A stretch of 64,000 nt of DNA, from the NCBI RefSeq assembly GCF_024494355.1, contig NZ_JAKNQY010000013.1, forward strand, positions 1 through 64,000, read 5' to 3'. The position numbers and the translations under genes are program-made. Under the pieces are notes generated by a model, which saw only the letters and a program-made list of their open reading frames with translations, ran no database searches and was not told the DNA's origin. The stretch's first letter is position 1; each line of letters opens with the position of its first letter. Positions 17,768 to 26,683 of this stretch are shown piece by piece. The DNA comes from Pseudomonas sp. Q11. GTDB lineage: Bacteria; Pseudomonadota; Gammaproteobacteria; Pseudomonadales; Pseudomonadaceae.

Positions 17768-18214
17768 ATGCGCAAGACCCTTATCGCTCTGATGTTCGCT
17801 GCCGCCGTGCCTACCGTCGCGATGGCCATGCCTGAAGGCGCCGGCCCGATGGGACCAATGGGCCCGATGGACGGCCCGCGTCATGGCGGCCAGATGCACG
17901 GCAAAGGTCCGTACAGCCAACTGGACCTGAGCCGCGAACAACGCCAGCAGATCCGCAAGATCATGGGCGAACAGCGCCACGAGCGCCGCGAACTGGTAGA
18001 AAAGTACCTGGCCAAACTGTCTGCAGCCGATCAGAAAGCCATGAAAGATGAAATGGCGGCCCGGCACGAGAAAGTCGATGCCCAGATCCGCGGGTTGTTG
18101 AAGCCTGAGCAGCAAAAAGAGTTTGACGCGATCCAGAAGAAACACGCCGAGCGTCGGGCCGAATGGGCCGAGTTCAAGGCCTGGAAAGCGCAGCAGCCGC
18201 AAAAAGCGCAATAA
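17768..18214 (+). CDS. Periplasmic Spy/CpxP-family chaperone-like protein
   Basis: A signal peptide (MRKTLIALMFAAAVPTVAMA) precedes a Met/Gly/Pro-rich stretch (GPMGPMGPMDGPRHGG). The helical Spy/CpxP core follows with two LTxxQ-like elements, LDLSREQRQQIRKIM and LLKPEQQKEFDAIQ. The 148-aa length is normal. CpxP sequesters the kinase CpxA, while Spy refolds unfolded proteins; either role fits. A strong AAGGAG site precedes the ATG. It lies between the regulator and kinase genes, behind a REP pair and before a terminator, so it can be expressed separately. Confidence 0.85.
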   Translation: MRKTLIALMFAAAVPTVAMAMPEGAGPMGPMGPMDGPRHGGQMHGKGPYSQLDLSREQRQQIRKIMGEQRHERRELVEKYLAKLSAADQKAMKDEMAARHEKVDAQIRGLLKPEQQKEFDAIQKKHAERRAEWAEFKAWKAQQPQKAQ

Positions 18215-18230
18215 TGCGCTGACGCTCCCC

Positions 18231-18268
18231 AGCCCAACGGCAAATCGCCGTTGGGCTTTCTTTGTTTT
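18231..18268 (+). terminator. Terminator between the Spy-like gene and the kinase gene
   Basis: An 11-bp stem (AGCCCAACGGC and complement) with a 5-base loop is followed by a T-rich tail. It ends 13 bases before the kinase start codon, so the kinase would be made from read-through transcripts or from a promoter I cannot see. Confidence 0.75.
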
Positions 18269-18280
18269 CGAGGATTTATC

Positions 18281-19621
18281 GTGCGTTCACTGTTCTGGCG
18301 CATCCTGGCCAGCTTCTGGCTGGCCATCGCCCTGGTTGCAGGGCTTTCGATTCTGCTGGGCCACATGCTGAACCAGGATGCCTGGATCCTCAGCCGCCAT
18401 CCGGGCCTCAATACCCTGGCCGAAGAGTGGACGCAAACCTACGAAAGTCAGGGCGAAGACGCCGCCGAGCAGATCCTGCAACAGCGCAAACACCAGTATC
18501 ACATCAACGTTCAGGTGCTCAACGAAAGCGGCGTCCCGGTGGTCCGCGGCACTTTCCCCCGTCGCGCCGCGGCCTTCGAGGCGCGACAGAACAACGACGA
18601 CCGGCGCCTGCCCTGGCGGCGTCTGACCGACGAATTCACCAGCGCCAAGACTGGCGATACTTATCTGTTCATCTACCGCATTCCCCACCCCGAACTGGAC
18701 GCCTGGCACCGCGGCAGCCTGCTCTGGCCTCTCAGTGCCTTGGGGATCGCGTTGGTGGTGCTGACCTTGTTCAGCCTGCTGGTGACCTTCTCCATCACCC
18801 GTCCGCTGAGCCGCCTGCGCGGTGCCGTGCATGACCTGGGGCAGGCCACTTACCAGCAGAACAGCCTCGCCAAACTGGCCAACCGCCGGGATGAATTTGG
18901 CGTACTGGCCACCGATTTCAACCGCATGGGCGCGCGCCTGCAAAGCCTGATCGCCAGCCAGCGCCAATTGCTGCGCGATGTGTCCCACGAATTGCGCTCG
19001 CCCCTGGCACGACTGCGCATCGCCCTGGCGCTGGCGGAACGGGCCAGCCCCCAGGAGCGGGAAAAACTCTGGCCGCGCCTGACCCGCGAATGTGATCGCC
19101 TGGAGGCGCTGATCAGCGAAATACTGGTATTGGCCCGGGTCGATGCCGACAATGCCAGCGCTGAAGAGGTGGACCTCAACAGCTTGCTGGTCACCCTGCA
19201 AAAAGATGCGCAGCTGGCTTCACCAGAACAAAGCGTGCAATTGGACACAGAGCCGAACCTGACCCTCAAGGGCTGGCCGACCATGATCGAGCGAGCGTTG
19301 GATAACCTGCTGCGCAACGCCCAGCGTTTCAATCCAACCGATCAGCCGATCGAAGTCCGCGCGCTGCGCCAAGGGGAGCGGATCATGGTCAGCGTGCGCG
19401 ATCACGGACCGGGGGTGGAGGCCGAACACCTGGGCCAGTTGGGCGAACCGTTCTACCGCGCCCCCGGCCAGACCGCCGCCGGCCATGGCCTGGGCCTGGC
19501 CATCGCCCGTCGCGCGGCCGAGCGTCACGGTGGCGCACTGGTGCTGGCCAACCATCCCGAGGGCGGGTTCATCGCGAGTCTGGAACTGCCGTTGGTGCCG
19601 GGGGCCGTGGTGCAACCCTAA
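18281..19621 (+). CDS. Sensor histidine kinase, CpxA/CpxS-like
   Basis: The 446-aa inner-membrane kinase has TM1 at about 3-25, a periplasmic sensor region to about 150, TM2 (SLLWPLSALGIALVVLTLFS) and a HAMP domain ending near residue 225. The H box is LLRDVSHELRSPLARLRIAL; the N box is NLLRNAQRFNPTD, followed by the G boxes DHGPGVE and GHGLGLAIARRAAE. Translation starts at GTG 18281 with GAGGA 6 bases upstream. Partner: the CpxR-like regulator two genes upstream. In P. aeruginosa the corresponding kinase is called CpxS. Confidence 0.88.
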   Translation: MRSLFWRILASFWLAIALVAGLSILLGHMLNQDAWILSRHPGLNTLAEEWTQTYESQGEDAAEQILQQRKHQYHINVQVLNESGVPVVRGTFPRRAAAFEARQNNDDRRLPWRRLTDEFTSAKTGDTYLFIYRIPHPELDAWHRGSLLWPLSALGIALVVLTLFSLLVTFSITRPLSRLRGAVHDLGQATYQQNSLAKLANRRDEFGVLATDFNRMGARLQSLIASQRQLLRDVSHELRSPLARLRIALALAERASPQEREKLWPRLTRECDRLEALISEILVLARVDADNASAEEVDLNSLLVTLQKDAQLASPEQSVQLDTEPNLTLKGWPTMIERALDNLLRNAQRFNPTDQPIEVRALRQGERIMVSVRDHGPGVEAEHLGQLGEPFYRAPGQTAAGHGLGLAIARRAAERHGGALVLANHPEGGFIASLELPLVPGAVVQP

Positions 19622-19639
19622 AATCAAACATTAGCTTGT

Positions 19640-19830
19640 GGCAAGGAAGTGCCCGCCGCGCCTTCGACGCTGCGCTGTCGCGCAGTGAACTTGGCTCTGT
19701 GGCGAGGGGATTTATCCCCGTTGGGCTGCGGCCCCAAAACCAGCCAACTCGGTGTGCCAGGAGGATTGAGTTCACTGCTTTAGGGCTGCTGCGCAACCCA
19801 GCGGGAGCAAGCTCCCTCGCCACAGGACCC
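19640..19830. repeat. Second-type intergenic repeat (GTGGCGAGGG family), inverted pair
   Basis: GTGGCGAGGGGATTTATCCC (19700) and, inverted, GGGAGCAAGCTCCCTCGCCA (19801) flank GGGCTGCGG / GGGCTGCTGCG segments. This is a different repeat type from the TGTGGGAGC elements elsewhere in the window and is the only clear copy here. Confidence 0.75.
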
Positions 19831-19883
19831 AGACCTGAAATGAGCAGCATCGCCAGTCTCGTCGCATCAATGCCAAGGAAAGG

Positions 19884-21491
19884 TCATACCTCTTTGATCA
19901 TCCATCCCCTTGCATAGTCATCATCCTGGGACAGTAGCTCCCGGTCTCCTGTTTTGGGGTTGATTGTATACACAGTCCTTTCACCGGGACCTTCGTCCGC
20001 AGACCATGCACGCAAGTCCCCCAAACCTGGGTCGCCGTCATGGATGGTTCGAAGCGCTCCCCAAGTCACCAGGTCAGGGATCGTCCCCCCGGCGTTCCAC
20101 GCAGCCCCCCAGCAATTCCAATACGTCTGCCACTCATTGTCTTTACCTAAGTCAAACAGCAGCCAAACCTTGGAAGTAATGACTCGGTAAGACACGCTTG
20201 CACCCATTTGATCTCGAACGGTTATCGTAGCGGTCCCTGAGTGCTTCGATACAACCCGTGGTTCCGATGATGAAAAAAGCTCTGCCACCGCTGGGTCGCT
20301 GGAAGTATAGATATAGGGACGCACACCTCCCGACGGTATCCGCTCTACGTACGCCCCTACTGGCGGACGATCAGGAAACTTATCGGCTCTATACATTAAC
20401 TGGTCGAGAATGGCGTCGCTGGTATCGATGCTCAGGGGTTCCGGCATCACGGTCAGGGTGCGTACGTTCGAATAGACGTTCGTAGGGTGGTAGAGCGACT
20501 TTGCATACAGGCGGCGAGCGCCGACGTCGACGGTAATTTCTTTGGTCCATAGGCCGGTCGTCGCATCGGCAGTTGCTGTGCCCTTGGGGACGGCACTGGC
20601 TCCACTGCCGTCGTAGACCTCGATCTCCTTGCCATGACTTGCCTCACCCGACAGCACCAAGGTGGTGCTGGTTGTTTCGCCTTCGTCGGGAATCTCCTCA
20701 CCGGCGGGATCTTTTACATAGTTAAGAGTAGGAGCAATCAGCACACGGTCCAGATGGATATCCAAGTACTTGATCGACGATCGGTTGGAGTTGCCCAACT
20801 GGTCAGTCACCGTGAACTGGAGCGCTGTATTGGGGTTGTCCCCTGCCTGTCTGAATGTTTCGGTAAACAGGGTATGCGTCACCGGCCTGGAGGCATCAAA
20901 TCCGTCAACAGGAACGGTCACATTGCCCACTAAAAATTTGATGCTGTCGTAATCTCGCGGATAAGAATAGGTAAAACCAAACGCCACACCCTGCGCCGCC
21001 CGCTCGGCGCTGACCCCATCACGGAGCACATCCGGCGGGATCACCAGATCCAGGCCCTGGGGCGCCGGCTCACCCGGGGCCCGCAAGTGGTACAGCACAT
21101 TCAAATCATTGGAAGTACCGGGATTTTCACTGAGACGGGTTATCGTGTAATGCAGCCTGTTGACCCCTTCTCTCAGTTTTCCCTGGGGAAGGTCCAGGAG
21201 AAAGTACTCCTTATTTTCTTCTCCCGGCTGGACGGTAAAGCCTGCCCCCGAGCGCTCGCCATTGACATACAAGTCAACTCGATCAAGGACCGCCATTGTC
21301 CAGGAGCCGCTCTTGAGCTCGGTCCATGCATGGATCACGCATTGCAATCCCTCGGGCCGACCGTCATAAATGCTTTGTGGGATGCCGCCGTGCGCAAGGC
21401 CTTCCGGAAGCACCGGCGTCATCCACCCTGGGATGTAAACAGGGAATAAATCGAACGGATGGTTCAAGACAGACGATTCGATATCCATCAT
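19884..21491 (-). CDS. Ig-like-domain protein of unknown function, 535 aa
   Basis: I do not recognise a named family. There is no signal peptide. From about residue 150 onward the protein is a string of beta-sandwich-like units. One unit, near residue 400, resembles a bacterial Ig-like group 2 domain (YTSSDPAVAELF... then SGTATITVRDQMGASVSYRV). Another reads as an invasin-like or carbohydrate-protein-like repeat (LVLSGEASHGKEIEVYDGSG). The C terminus is Trp-rich (NEWQTYWNCWGAAWNAGG). I chose the first ATG of MMDIES at 21491, with AGGA 5 bases upstream. Codon use is less GC-biased than its neighbours. It stands alone beside a repeat pair, which suggests an accessory gene. Confidence 0.75.
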   Translation of the reverse strand: MMDIESSVLNHPFDLFPVYIPGWMTPVLPEGLAHGGIPQSIYDGRPEGLQCVIHAWTELKSGSWTMAVLDRVDLYVNGERSGAGFTVQPGEENKEYFLLDLPQGKLREGVNRLHYTITRLSENPGTSNDLNVLYHLRAPGEPAPQGLDLVIPPDVLRDGVSAERAAQGVAFGFTYSYPRDYDSIKFLVGNVTVPVDGFDASRPVTHTLFTETFRQAGDNPNTALQFTVTDQLGNSNRSSIKYLDIHLDRVLIAPTLNYVKDPAGEEIPDEGETTSTTLVLSGEASHGKEIEVYDGSGASAVPKGTATADATTGLWTKEITVDVGARRLYAKSLYHPTNVYSNVRTLTVMPEPLSIDTSDAILDQLMYRADKFPDRPPVGAYVERIPSGGVRPYIYTSSDPAVAELFSSSEPRVVSKHSGTATITVRDQMGASVSYRVITSKVWLLFDLGKDNEWQTYWNCWGAAWNAGGTIPDLVTWGALRTIHDGDPGLGDLRAWSADEGPGERTVYTINPKTGDRELLSQDDDYARGWMIKEV

Positions 21492-21766
21492 GTTTTCCTG
21501 GCGAGTGAGGGTGACGTGGCTTTCCGGCGTTGAGCCATCAAACTCCAGCCAAGGAAGATCGACTACTGTCAGGGTTGACAGGTCAGAGCAGATTGCCGAC
21601 GAACGGAGGAAGAGAACGCCTGGACGCTGGAGAGCCAAGCCTTGGAAAAGCAGCCTGGTAATCTGGGTAAAGTGATGCTCAAAACCAAACGATAATTCCT
21701 CTTATTCAAACCCCTGCGCCCTGTTAGACTTTGCGCCCTCGTTTCACTCGTCTTCCAGGAAGTCCG

Positions 21767-23194
21767 ATGCCGTCGTTGCCTCTTCGCTTGTGCGCTCTGC
21801 TCATGGCCCTGGGCCTGAGTGCCTGCGATGATGCCCCGCGTTTTACCCAGGCCGAACCCGGCGAAGCTCGGTCCGCAGGCGCGGCGACGGTGCGCAAGAG
21901 TGATCAGAACGCCTTTTCTTTGCCCTCGGCCAACCTGCCGCCTTCGCGGCGCGTGGACTTCGCCGTGGGGAACAGTTTTTTCCGCAGCCCCTGGGTGATC
22001 GCACCATCGACCACCACCGCGCGGGACGGCCTGGGGCCATTGTTCAATACCAACGCCTGCCAGAACTGCCACATCAAGGACGGTCGCGGCCATCCGCCGG
22101 CACCGGACGCGGCCAGCGCCGTGTCGATGCTGGTGCGCCTGTCGATCCCCGATGCCCCGGCCTACGCCAAGGTCATCGAGCAATTGGGGGTGGTGCCAGA
22201 ACCGGTTTACGGTGGGCAATTGCAGGACATGTCCGTGCCCGGTGTGGTCCCTGAAGGCAAGGTGCGGGTCGACTACACGCCGGTCCCGGTGCGCTTTAAG
22301 GACGGCACCGTTGTAGAACTGCGCAAGCCGCAGCTGCAGATCACCCAACTGGGCTACGGCCCGATGCACCCCGACACGCGCTTTTCGGCCCGCGTCGCAC
22401 CGCCGATGATCGGCCTGGGGCTGCTCGAAGCCATCCCCGATGAAGCGATCCTGGCCAACGCCCAAGCCCAGGCCCGGGAGAACAACGGCATCACCGGCCG
22501 GCCGAACCAAGTCTGGGACGATGTCCAGCAAAAGACCGTATTGGGGCGTTTCGGCTGGAAGGCCGGCCAGCCAAACCTCAATCAGCAGAACGTCCACGCC
22601 TTTTCCGGTGACATGGGTCTTACCACAAGTCTGCGGCCCTTCGACGACTGCACCGAGGCCCAGGTCGACTGCAAGCGTGCCCCGAACGGCAACGGCGCCG
22701 ATGGCGAGCCGGAAGTCAGCGACAACATCCTGCGACTGGTGCTGTTCTACAGCCGCAACGTCGCCGTACCGGCCCGTCGCGAGGTGAACTCGCCCCAGGT
22801 GCTGGCCGGCAAGAATCTGTTTTTCCAGGCCGGCTGCCAGTCGTGCCACACCCCGAAATACACCACGTCCGCCAACGCTGCCGAACCGGAACTGGCGAAC
22901 CAGGTCATCCGCCCTTACACCGACCTGCTGCTGCACGACATGGGCGAAGGCCTGGCCGATAACCGCAGCGAATTCAAGGCCAGCGGTCGCGACTGGCGGA
23001 CCCCGCCGCTGTGGGGCATCGGTCTGACCGAAGCCGTCGGTGGTCACACCCAGTTCTTGCACGACGGTCGCGCGCGCAACCTGCTCGAAGCCGTCCTGTG
23101 GCATGGCGGCGAAGCGCAAGCGGCGCAGCAACAGGTTCTAGCGTTCAACGCCGAGCAGCGCGCTGCGTTGCTGGCCTTCCTGAATTCCCTTTAA
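21767..23194 (+). CDS. Di-heme oxidoreductase (DUF1111, putative thiol oxidoreductase) lipoprotein
   Basis: The 475-aa protein has a lipoprotein signal (ALGLSACDD, lipidated Cys near residue 19) and two c-type heme sites, NACQNCHIKDGRG near residue 101 and AGCQSCHTPKY near 360. It ends with GGHTQFLHDGRARNLLEAVL, the block typical of MauG/cytochrome c peroxidase-like DUF1111 proteins. Such genes sit with imelysin genes in iron-regulated operons and probably handle iron or heme redox chemistry in the periplasm. AGGA precedes the ATG. The imelysin gene follows after 29 bases. Confidence 0.9.
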   Translation: MPSLPLRLCALLMALGLSACDDAPRFTQAEPGEARSAGAATVRKSDQNAFSLPSANLPPSRRVDFAVGNSFFRSPWVIAPSTTTARDGLGPLFNTNACQNCHIKDGRGHPPAPDAASAVSMLVRLSIPDAPAYAKVIEQLGVVPEPVYGGQLQDMSVPGVVPEGKVRVDYTPVPVRFKDGTVVELRKPQLQITQLGYGPMHPDTRFSARVAPPMIGLGLLEAIPDEAILANAQAQARENNGITGRPNQVWDDVQQKTVLGRFGWKAGQPNLNQQNVHAFSGDMGLTTSLRPFDDCTEAQVDCKRAPNGNGADGEPEVSDNILRLVLFYSRNVAVPARREVNSPQVLAGKNLFFQAGCQSCHTPKYTTSANAAEPELANQVIRPYTDLLLHDMGEGLADNRSEFKASGRDWRTPPLWGIGLTEAVGGHTQFLHDGRARNLLEAVLWHGGEAQAAQQQVLAFNAEQRAALLAFLNSL

Positions 23195-23223
23195 ACGCAT
23201 TTTCCGAAAAACGGGAGTCCGAC

Positions 23224-24288
23224 ATGTTCCGTCCCAAGCTGTTATTCACCAGCCTCGCCGCTATCGCCCTCGGCGCCTGCTCGCCCCAGGATCCGCAAGC
23301 GGTCACTTCGGCGGCGATCGCCAAGCAAGTGATCCTGCCAACCTACAGCCGCTGGGTCGAGGCCGACCGGCAACTGGCAACCAGCGCCCTGGCGTTCTGC
23401 CAGGGCAAGGAAAACCTGGAGACCGCCCGCGCCGACTTCCTCAAGGCACAAAAAGCCTGGGCCGAGTTGCAACCGCTGCTGATCGGTCCGCTGGCCGAGG
23501 GTAACCGCGCCTGGCAGGTACAGTTCTGGCCAGACAAGAAAAACCTGGTAGGCCGTCAGGTCGAGCAACTGGTCAACAGCCAGCCGCAAATCGACGTTGC
23601 CGGCCTGGCCAAATCCAGCGTCGTGGTCCAGGGCCTCTCGGCCTATGAGTACCTGCTGTTCGATGCCAAGATCGACATGGCCGACAGCGCGCAAAAAGCC
23701 AAGTACTGCCCGCTGCTGACCGCCATCGGTGAACGTCAGAAACAACTGGCCGAAGATATCCTGTCACGCTGGAATACCAACGACGGCATGCTCGCCCAGA
23801 TGAGCAAGTTTCCGAACCAGCGCTACGCCGATTCCCACGAGGCGATCGCCGATTTGCTGCGGGTCCAGGTCACCGCCCTGGACACCTTGAAGAAGAAACT
23901 CGGCACGCCGATGGGCCGCCAGAGCAAGGGCGTACCGCAACCGTTCCAGGCCGATGCCTGGCGCAGCCAGTCGTCGCTGCAAGGTCTGCAAGCCAGCCTG
24001 AGCGCGGCCAGGACCGTCTGGGTCGGCGTGGACAACAAAGGTCTGCGCAGCCTGTTGCCAAGCGAGCAGAAACCCCTGGCCGACAAGATCGACGCGGCCT
24101 ACGACACCTCGTTGAAGCTGTTCGCCGACAGCCAGCGCTCGCTGGTCGAAATGCTCGGTGACGACGCCGGGCGCCAGCAGCTCAACGAACTGTACGACAG
24201 CCTCAACGTCGTCCATCGCCTGCACGAAGGCGAACTGGCCAAGGCGTTGGGGATTCAATTGGGCTTCAATGCCAACGACGGTGACTGA
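23224..24288 (+). CDS. Imelysin-family lipoprotein
   Basis: Imelysin (EfeO-like, M75) proteins are envelope proteins linked to iron uptake. The 354-aa product has a lipoprotein signal ending LGACS, then two helical-bundle halves. The first half carries the imelysin signature GLSAYEYLLFD (residues about 140-150), and a GxHxxE-like region appears as YADSHEAIADLL. It lies between the di-heme oxidoreductase and a DUF1513 gene, the order usual in pseudomonads. AAAACGGGAG is upstream of the ATG. Confidence 0.9.
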   Translation: MFRPKLLFTSLAAIALGACSPQDPQAVTSAAIAKQVILPTYSRWVEADRQLATSALAFCQGKENLETARADFLKAQKAWAELQPLLIGPLAEGNRAWQVQFWPDKKNLVGRQVEQLVNSQPQIDVAGLAKSSVVVQGLSAYEYLLFDAKIDMADSAQKAKYCPLLTAIGERQKQLAEDILSRWNTNDGMLAQMSKFPNQRYADSHEAIADLLRVQVTALDTLKKKLGTPMGRQSKGVPQPFQADAWRSQSSLQGLQASLSAARTVWVGVDNKGLRSLLPSEQKPLADKIDAAYDTSLKLFADSQRSLVEMLGDDAGRQQLNELYDSLNVVHRLHEGELAKALGIQLGFNANDGD

Positions 24289-24290
24289 TC

Positions 24291-25388
24291 ATGTTTCGAC
24301 GTCAGGCTCTGGCACTGGGCAGCCTGCTGCTCGGCGCCGTTACCCTGGGCGGCTGGACGCTGTTCAAGCAAAAGGACAAGAGTCCGCTCCTGCTTTCGGC
24401 ACGGGACGACAGCGACGGCCAGCACTACGCCGTGGGCTATCGACTGGACGGCAGCCGGGTGTTCGCCACCCAGGTCAAGCAGCGTTGCCATGACATCATC
24501 AACCATCCGACACAACCGATTGCGCTGTTCGTCGCCCGTCGCCCTGGCACCGAAAGCTACCTGATCGACCTGCACGACGGTACGCTGCTGCAGACCATCA
24601 CCTCGTTGCCGAACCGGCATTTCTACGGGCATGCGGTGATTCACAGAAGCGGTGAATGGCTGTACGCCACCGAGAACGACACCACCGATCCAGGCCGCGG
24701 CCTGCTGGGTGTGTACCGTTTCGAAGGCGAACGGTTGGTGCACAGCGGCGAACTGTCCACGCACGGCATCGGCCCTCACCAAGTGTCGTGGATGCCCGAC
24801 GGAGAAACGCTGGTGGTCGCCAATGGCGGCATCCGCACCGAGGCCGAAAGCCGCGTCGAGATGAACCTCAATGCCATGGAGCCGAGCCTGGTGCTGATGC
24901 AGCGCGATGGCACCCTGCTGAGCAAGGAAACCCTCGCCCAGTCGATGAACAGCGTGCGCCACATGGGCATCGCCAGCGACGGCACCATCGTGTCCGGCCA
25001 GCAATTCATGGGCGATGCCCACGAATCCTCCGAGCTCTTGGCGATCAAGCGTCCGGGCCAGCCGTTTCAGGCATTCCCGGTGGCCGAGCATCAATTGCAG
25101 GCCATGGGTCATTACACCGCCAGCGTCGCCGTACACAGCGACCTGCGCCTGGTAGCCCTGACAGCGCCCCGTGGCAACCGCTTTTTTATCTGGGACCTGG
25201 ACAGCGGCGAAGTACGCCTGGATGCGCCTCTGCCGGACTGCGCCGGTGTAGGTGCGGTGGCCGACGGTTTCGTCGTGACGTCGGGCCAGGGTCGTTGCCG
25301 CTTTTACGATTGTAGGCAGTCACAACTGGTTGCAAAGCCACTGGATTTGCCCGCGGGGCTCTGGGACAACCATTTGCATTTGATCTGA
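24291..25388 (+). CDS. DUF1513 beta-propeller-like periplasmic protein
   Basis: The 365-aa product begins MFRRQALALGSLLLGAVTLG, a twin-arginine-like or ordinary export signal. It then has repeated beta-propeller elements such as PNRHFYGHAVIHRSGEWLYA, ENDTTDPGRGLLGVYRF and GIGPHQVSWMPDGETLVVAN. DUF1513 proteins accompany imelysin genes; their biochemical role is not known. It starts two bases after the imelysin stop, so it is translationally coupled and probably acts in the same iron-linked process. Confidence 0.88.
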   Translation: MFRRQALALGSLLLGAVTLGGWTLFKQKDKSPLLLSARDDSDGQHYAVGYRLDGSRVFATQVKQRCHDIINHPTQPIALFVARRPGTESYLIDLHDGTLLQTITSLPNRHFYGHAVIHRSGEWLYATENDTTDPGRGLLGVYRFEGERLVHSGELSTHGIGPHQVSWMPDGETLVVANGGIRTEAESRVEMNLNAMEPSLVLMQRDGTLLSKETLAQSMNSVRHMGIASDGTIVSGQQFMGDAHESSELLAIKRPGQPFQAFPVAEHQLQAMGHYTASVAVHSDLRLVALTAPRGNRFFIWDLDSGEVRLDAPLPDCAGVGAVADGFVVTSGQGRCRFYDCRQSQLVAKPLDLPAGLWDNHLHLI

Positions 25389-25521
25389 CAAGCGAGCGGG
25401 CAGCTTTTTGGAAAAATCCTTACACATTACCGATGAACATCGTTTTGAATCGGTCGCGCACTCGGAGTAATGTGCCCGCCTGTCTGTCTTTTCTCTCGGC
25501 TTATTTCCAAGGAAGTGGAAC

Positions 25522-26670
25522 ATGCTGCGACGCCGCATGCTGATCATGTTGGGTGTTGTCCTGCTGGTGGTTCTGCTGCTGGCGGGCTACAAGGCCTTCT
25601 CCGTTTACCAGCAGATCCAGATGTTTTCTGCCCCCAAACCGCCGGTCAGCGTCGCCGTGGCCACGGCTGTCGAGCAGCCTTGGCAAACTCGCCTGCCCAC
25701 CGTCGGCAGCCTCACCGCGCTGCAAGGCGTAGACCTGAGCCTGGAGATTGCCGGGACAGTGCAGAAGGTGCAGTTCCAGTCGGGGCAAAAGGTCAAGGCC
25801 GGCCAGCCACTTGTGCAACTGGACAGTGACGTCGAAAGCGCGCTGCTGGAAACCGCCATGGCCGACCTTGGCCTGTCGCAACTGGATTTTGGCCGGGGCC
25901 GGCAACTGGTGGGCAGCCAGGCGATCTCCAAGGGCGAATTCGACCGGCTCGCGGCGCAGTTGAAAAAGAACCAGGCCACGGTCAACCAGCTCAAGGCTTC
26001 GCTGGCCAAGAAACACATCGTCGCGCCTTTCAGCGGCACTATCGGCATTCGCCAGGTGGACGTCGGCGACTACCTGGCCAGCGGCACGGTGATCGCCACC
26101 CTGCAGGACCTGAGCAGCCTGTATGTGGATTTCTACCTCCCCGAGCAAGCGGTACCCAAGCTCGCGGTTGGCCAGCCAGTCAACGTCAGTGTCTCGGCCT
26201 ACCCCGGCCAGACCTTCGTCGGCGCCATCAGCGCGATCAACCCCAAGGTCGAAGACAGCACTCGCAATGTGCTGGTACGCGCCACCCTGGGCAATCCCGA
26301 CGGCAGGCTGTTGCCGGGCATGTTCGCCAGCCTGCAGGTGATCCTGCCGGACAGGGCCAACGCCATCGTCGTGCCGGAAAGCGCCGTGACCTACACCCTC
26401 TACGGCAACTCCATGTACGTTGTGACGCAGAAGAAAGCCGACGACGGCAACGTCGAGAAAGATGACAAGGGCCAGCCGATCCTGATCGCCGAACGGCGAT
26501 TCGTCGAAACCGGTGAGCGACGCGACGGGCAGGTACTGGTTTCCAAAGGCGTGCAGAGCGGCGAACAGGTCGTGATCGCGGGCCAGATCAAACTGGATAA
26601 CGGCACGCCCATCGCCATCAGCGACGACAAGACCCTGACCGAACAGAACAGTCCGCCACCCGCGGACTGA
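25522..26670 (+). CDS. RND efflux periplasmic adaptor (MexV/MexH-like)
   Basis: The 382-aa membrane-fusion protein has an N-terminal anchor (residues 7-27). The lipoyl half-motifs are GTVQKVQFQSGQKVKAGQPL and IVAPFSGTIGIRQVDVGDYL, with a helical hairpin between them. The beta-barrel segment holds YVDFYLPEQAVPKLAVGQPV. It joins the pump in the next gene to an outer-membrane channel. AAGGAAG precedes the ATG. The position between the imelysin cluster and colRS matches mexVW of P. aeruginosa (PA4374-PA4375), but I base the call on family motifs. Confidence 0.9.
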   Translation: MLRRRMLIMLGVVLLVVLLLAGYKAFSVYQQIQMFSAPKPPVSVAVATAVEQPWQTRLPTVGSLTALQGVDLSLEIAGTVQKVQFQSGQKVKAGQPLVQLDSDVESALLETAMADLGLSQLDFGRGRQLVGSQAISKGEFDRLAAQLKKNQATVNQLKASLAKKHIVAPFSGTIGIRQVDVGDYLASGTVIATLQDLSSLYVDFYLPEQAVPKLAVGQPVNVSVSAYPGQTFVGAISAINPKVEDSTRNVLVRATLGNPDGRLLPGMFASLQVILPDRANAIVVPESAVTYTLYGNSMYVVTQKKADDGNVEKDDKGQPILIAERRFVETGERRDGQVLVSKGVQSGEQVVIAGQIKLDNGTPIAISDDKTLTEQNSPPPAD

Positions 26671-26683
26671 TCAAGGAACCCCC

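Noticed and set aside
21690..21712. Fur box before the di-heme oxidoreductase gene (GATAATTCCTCTTATTC)
   Set aside because: It is two bases too short and the centre does not match the 19-bp consensus; too weak to call.
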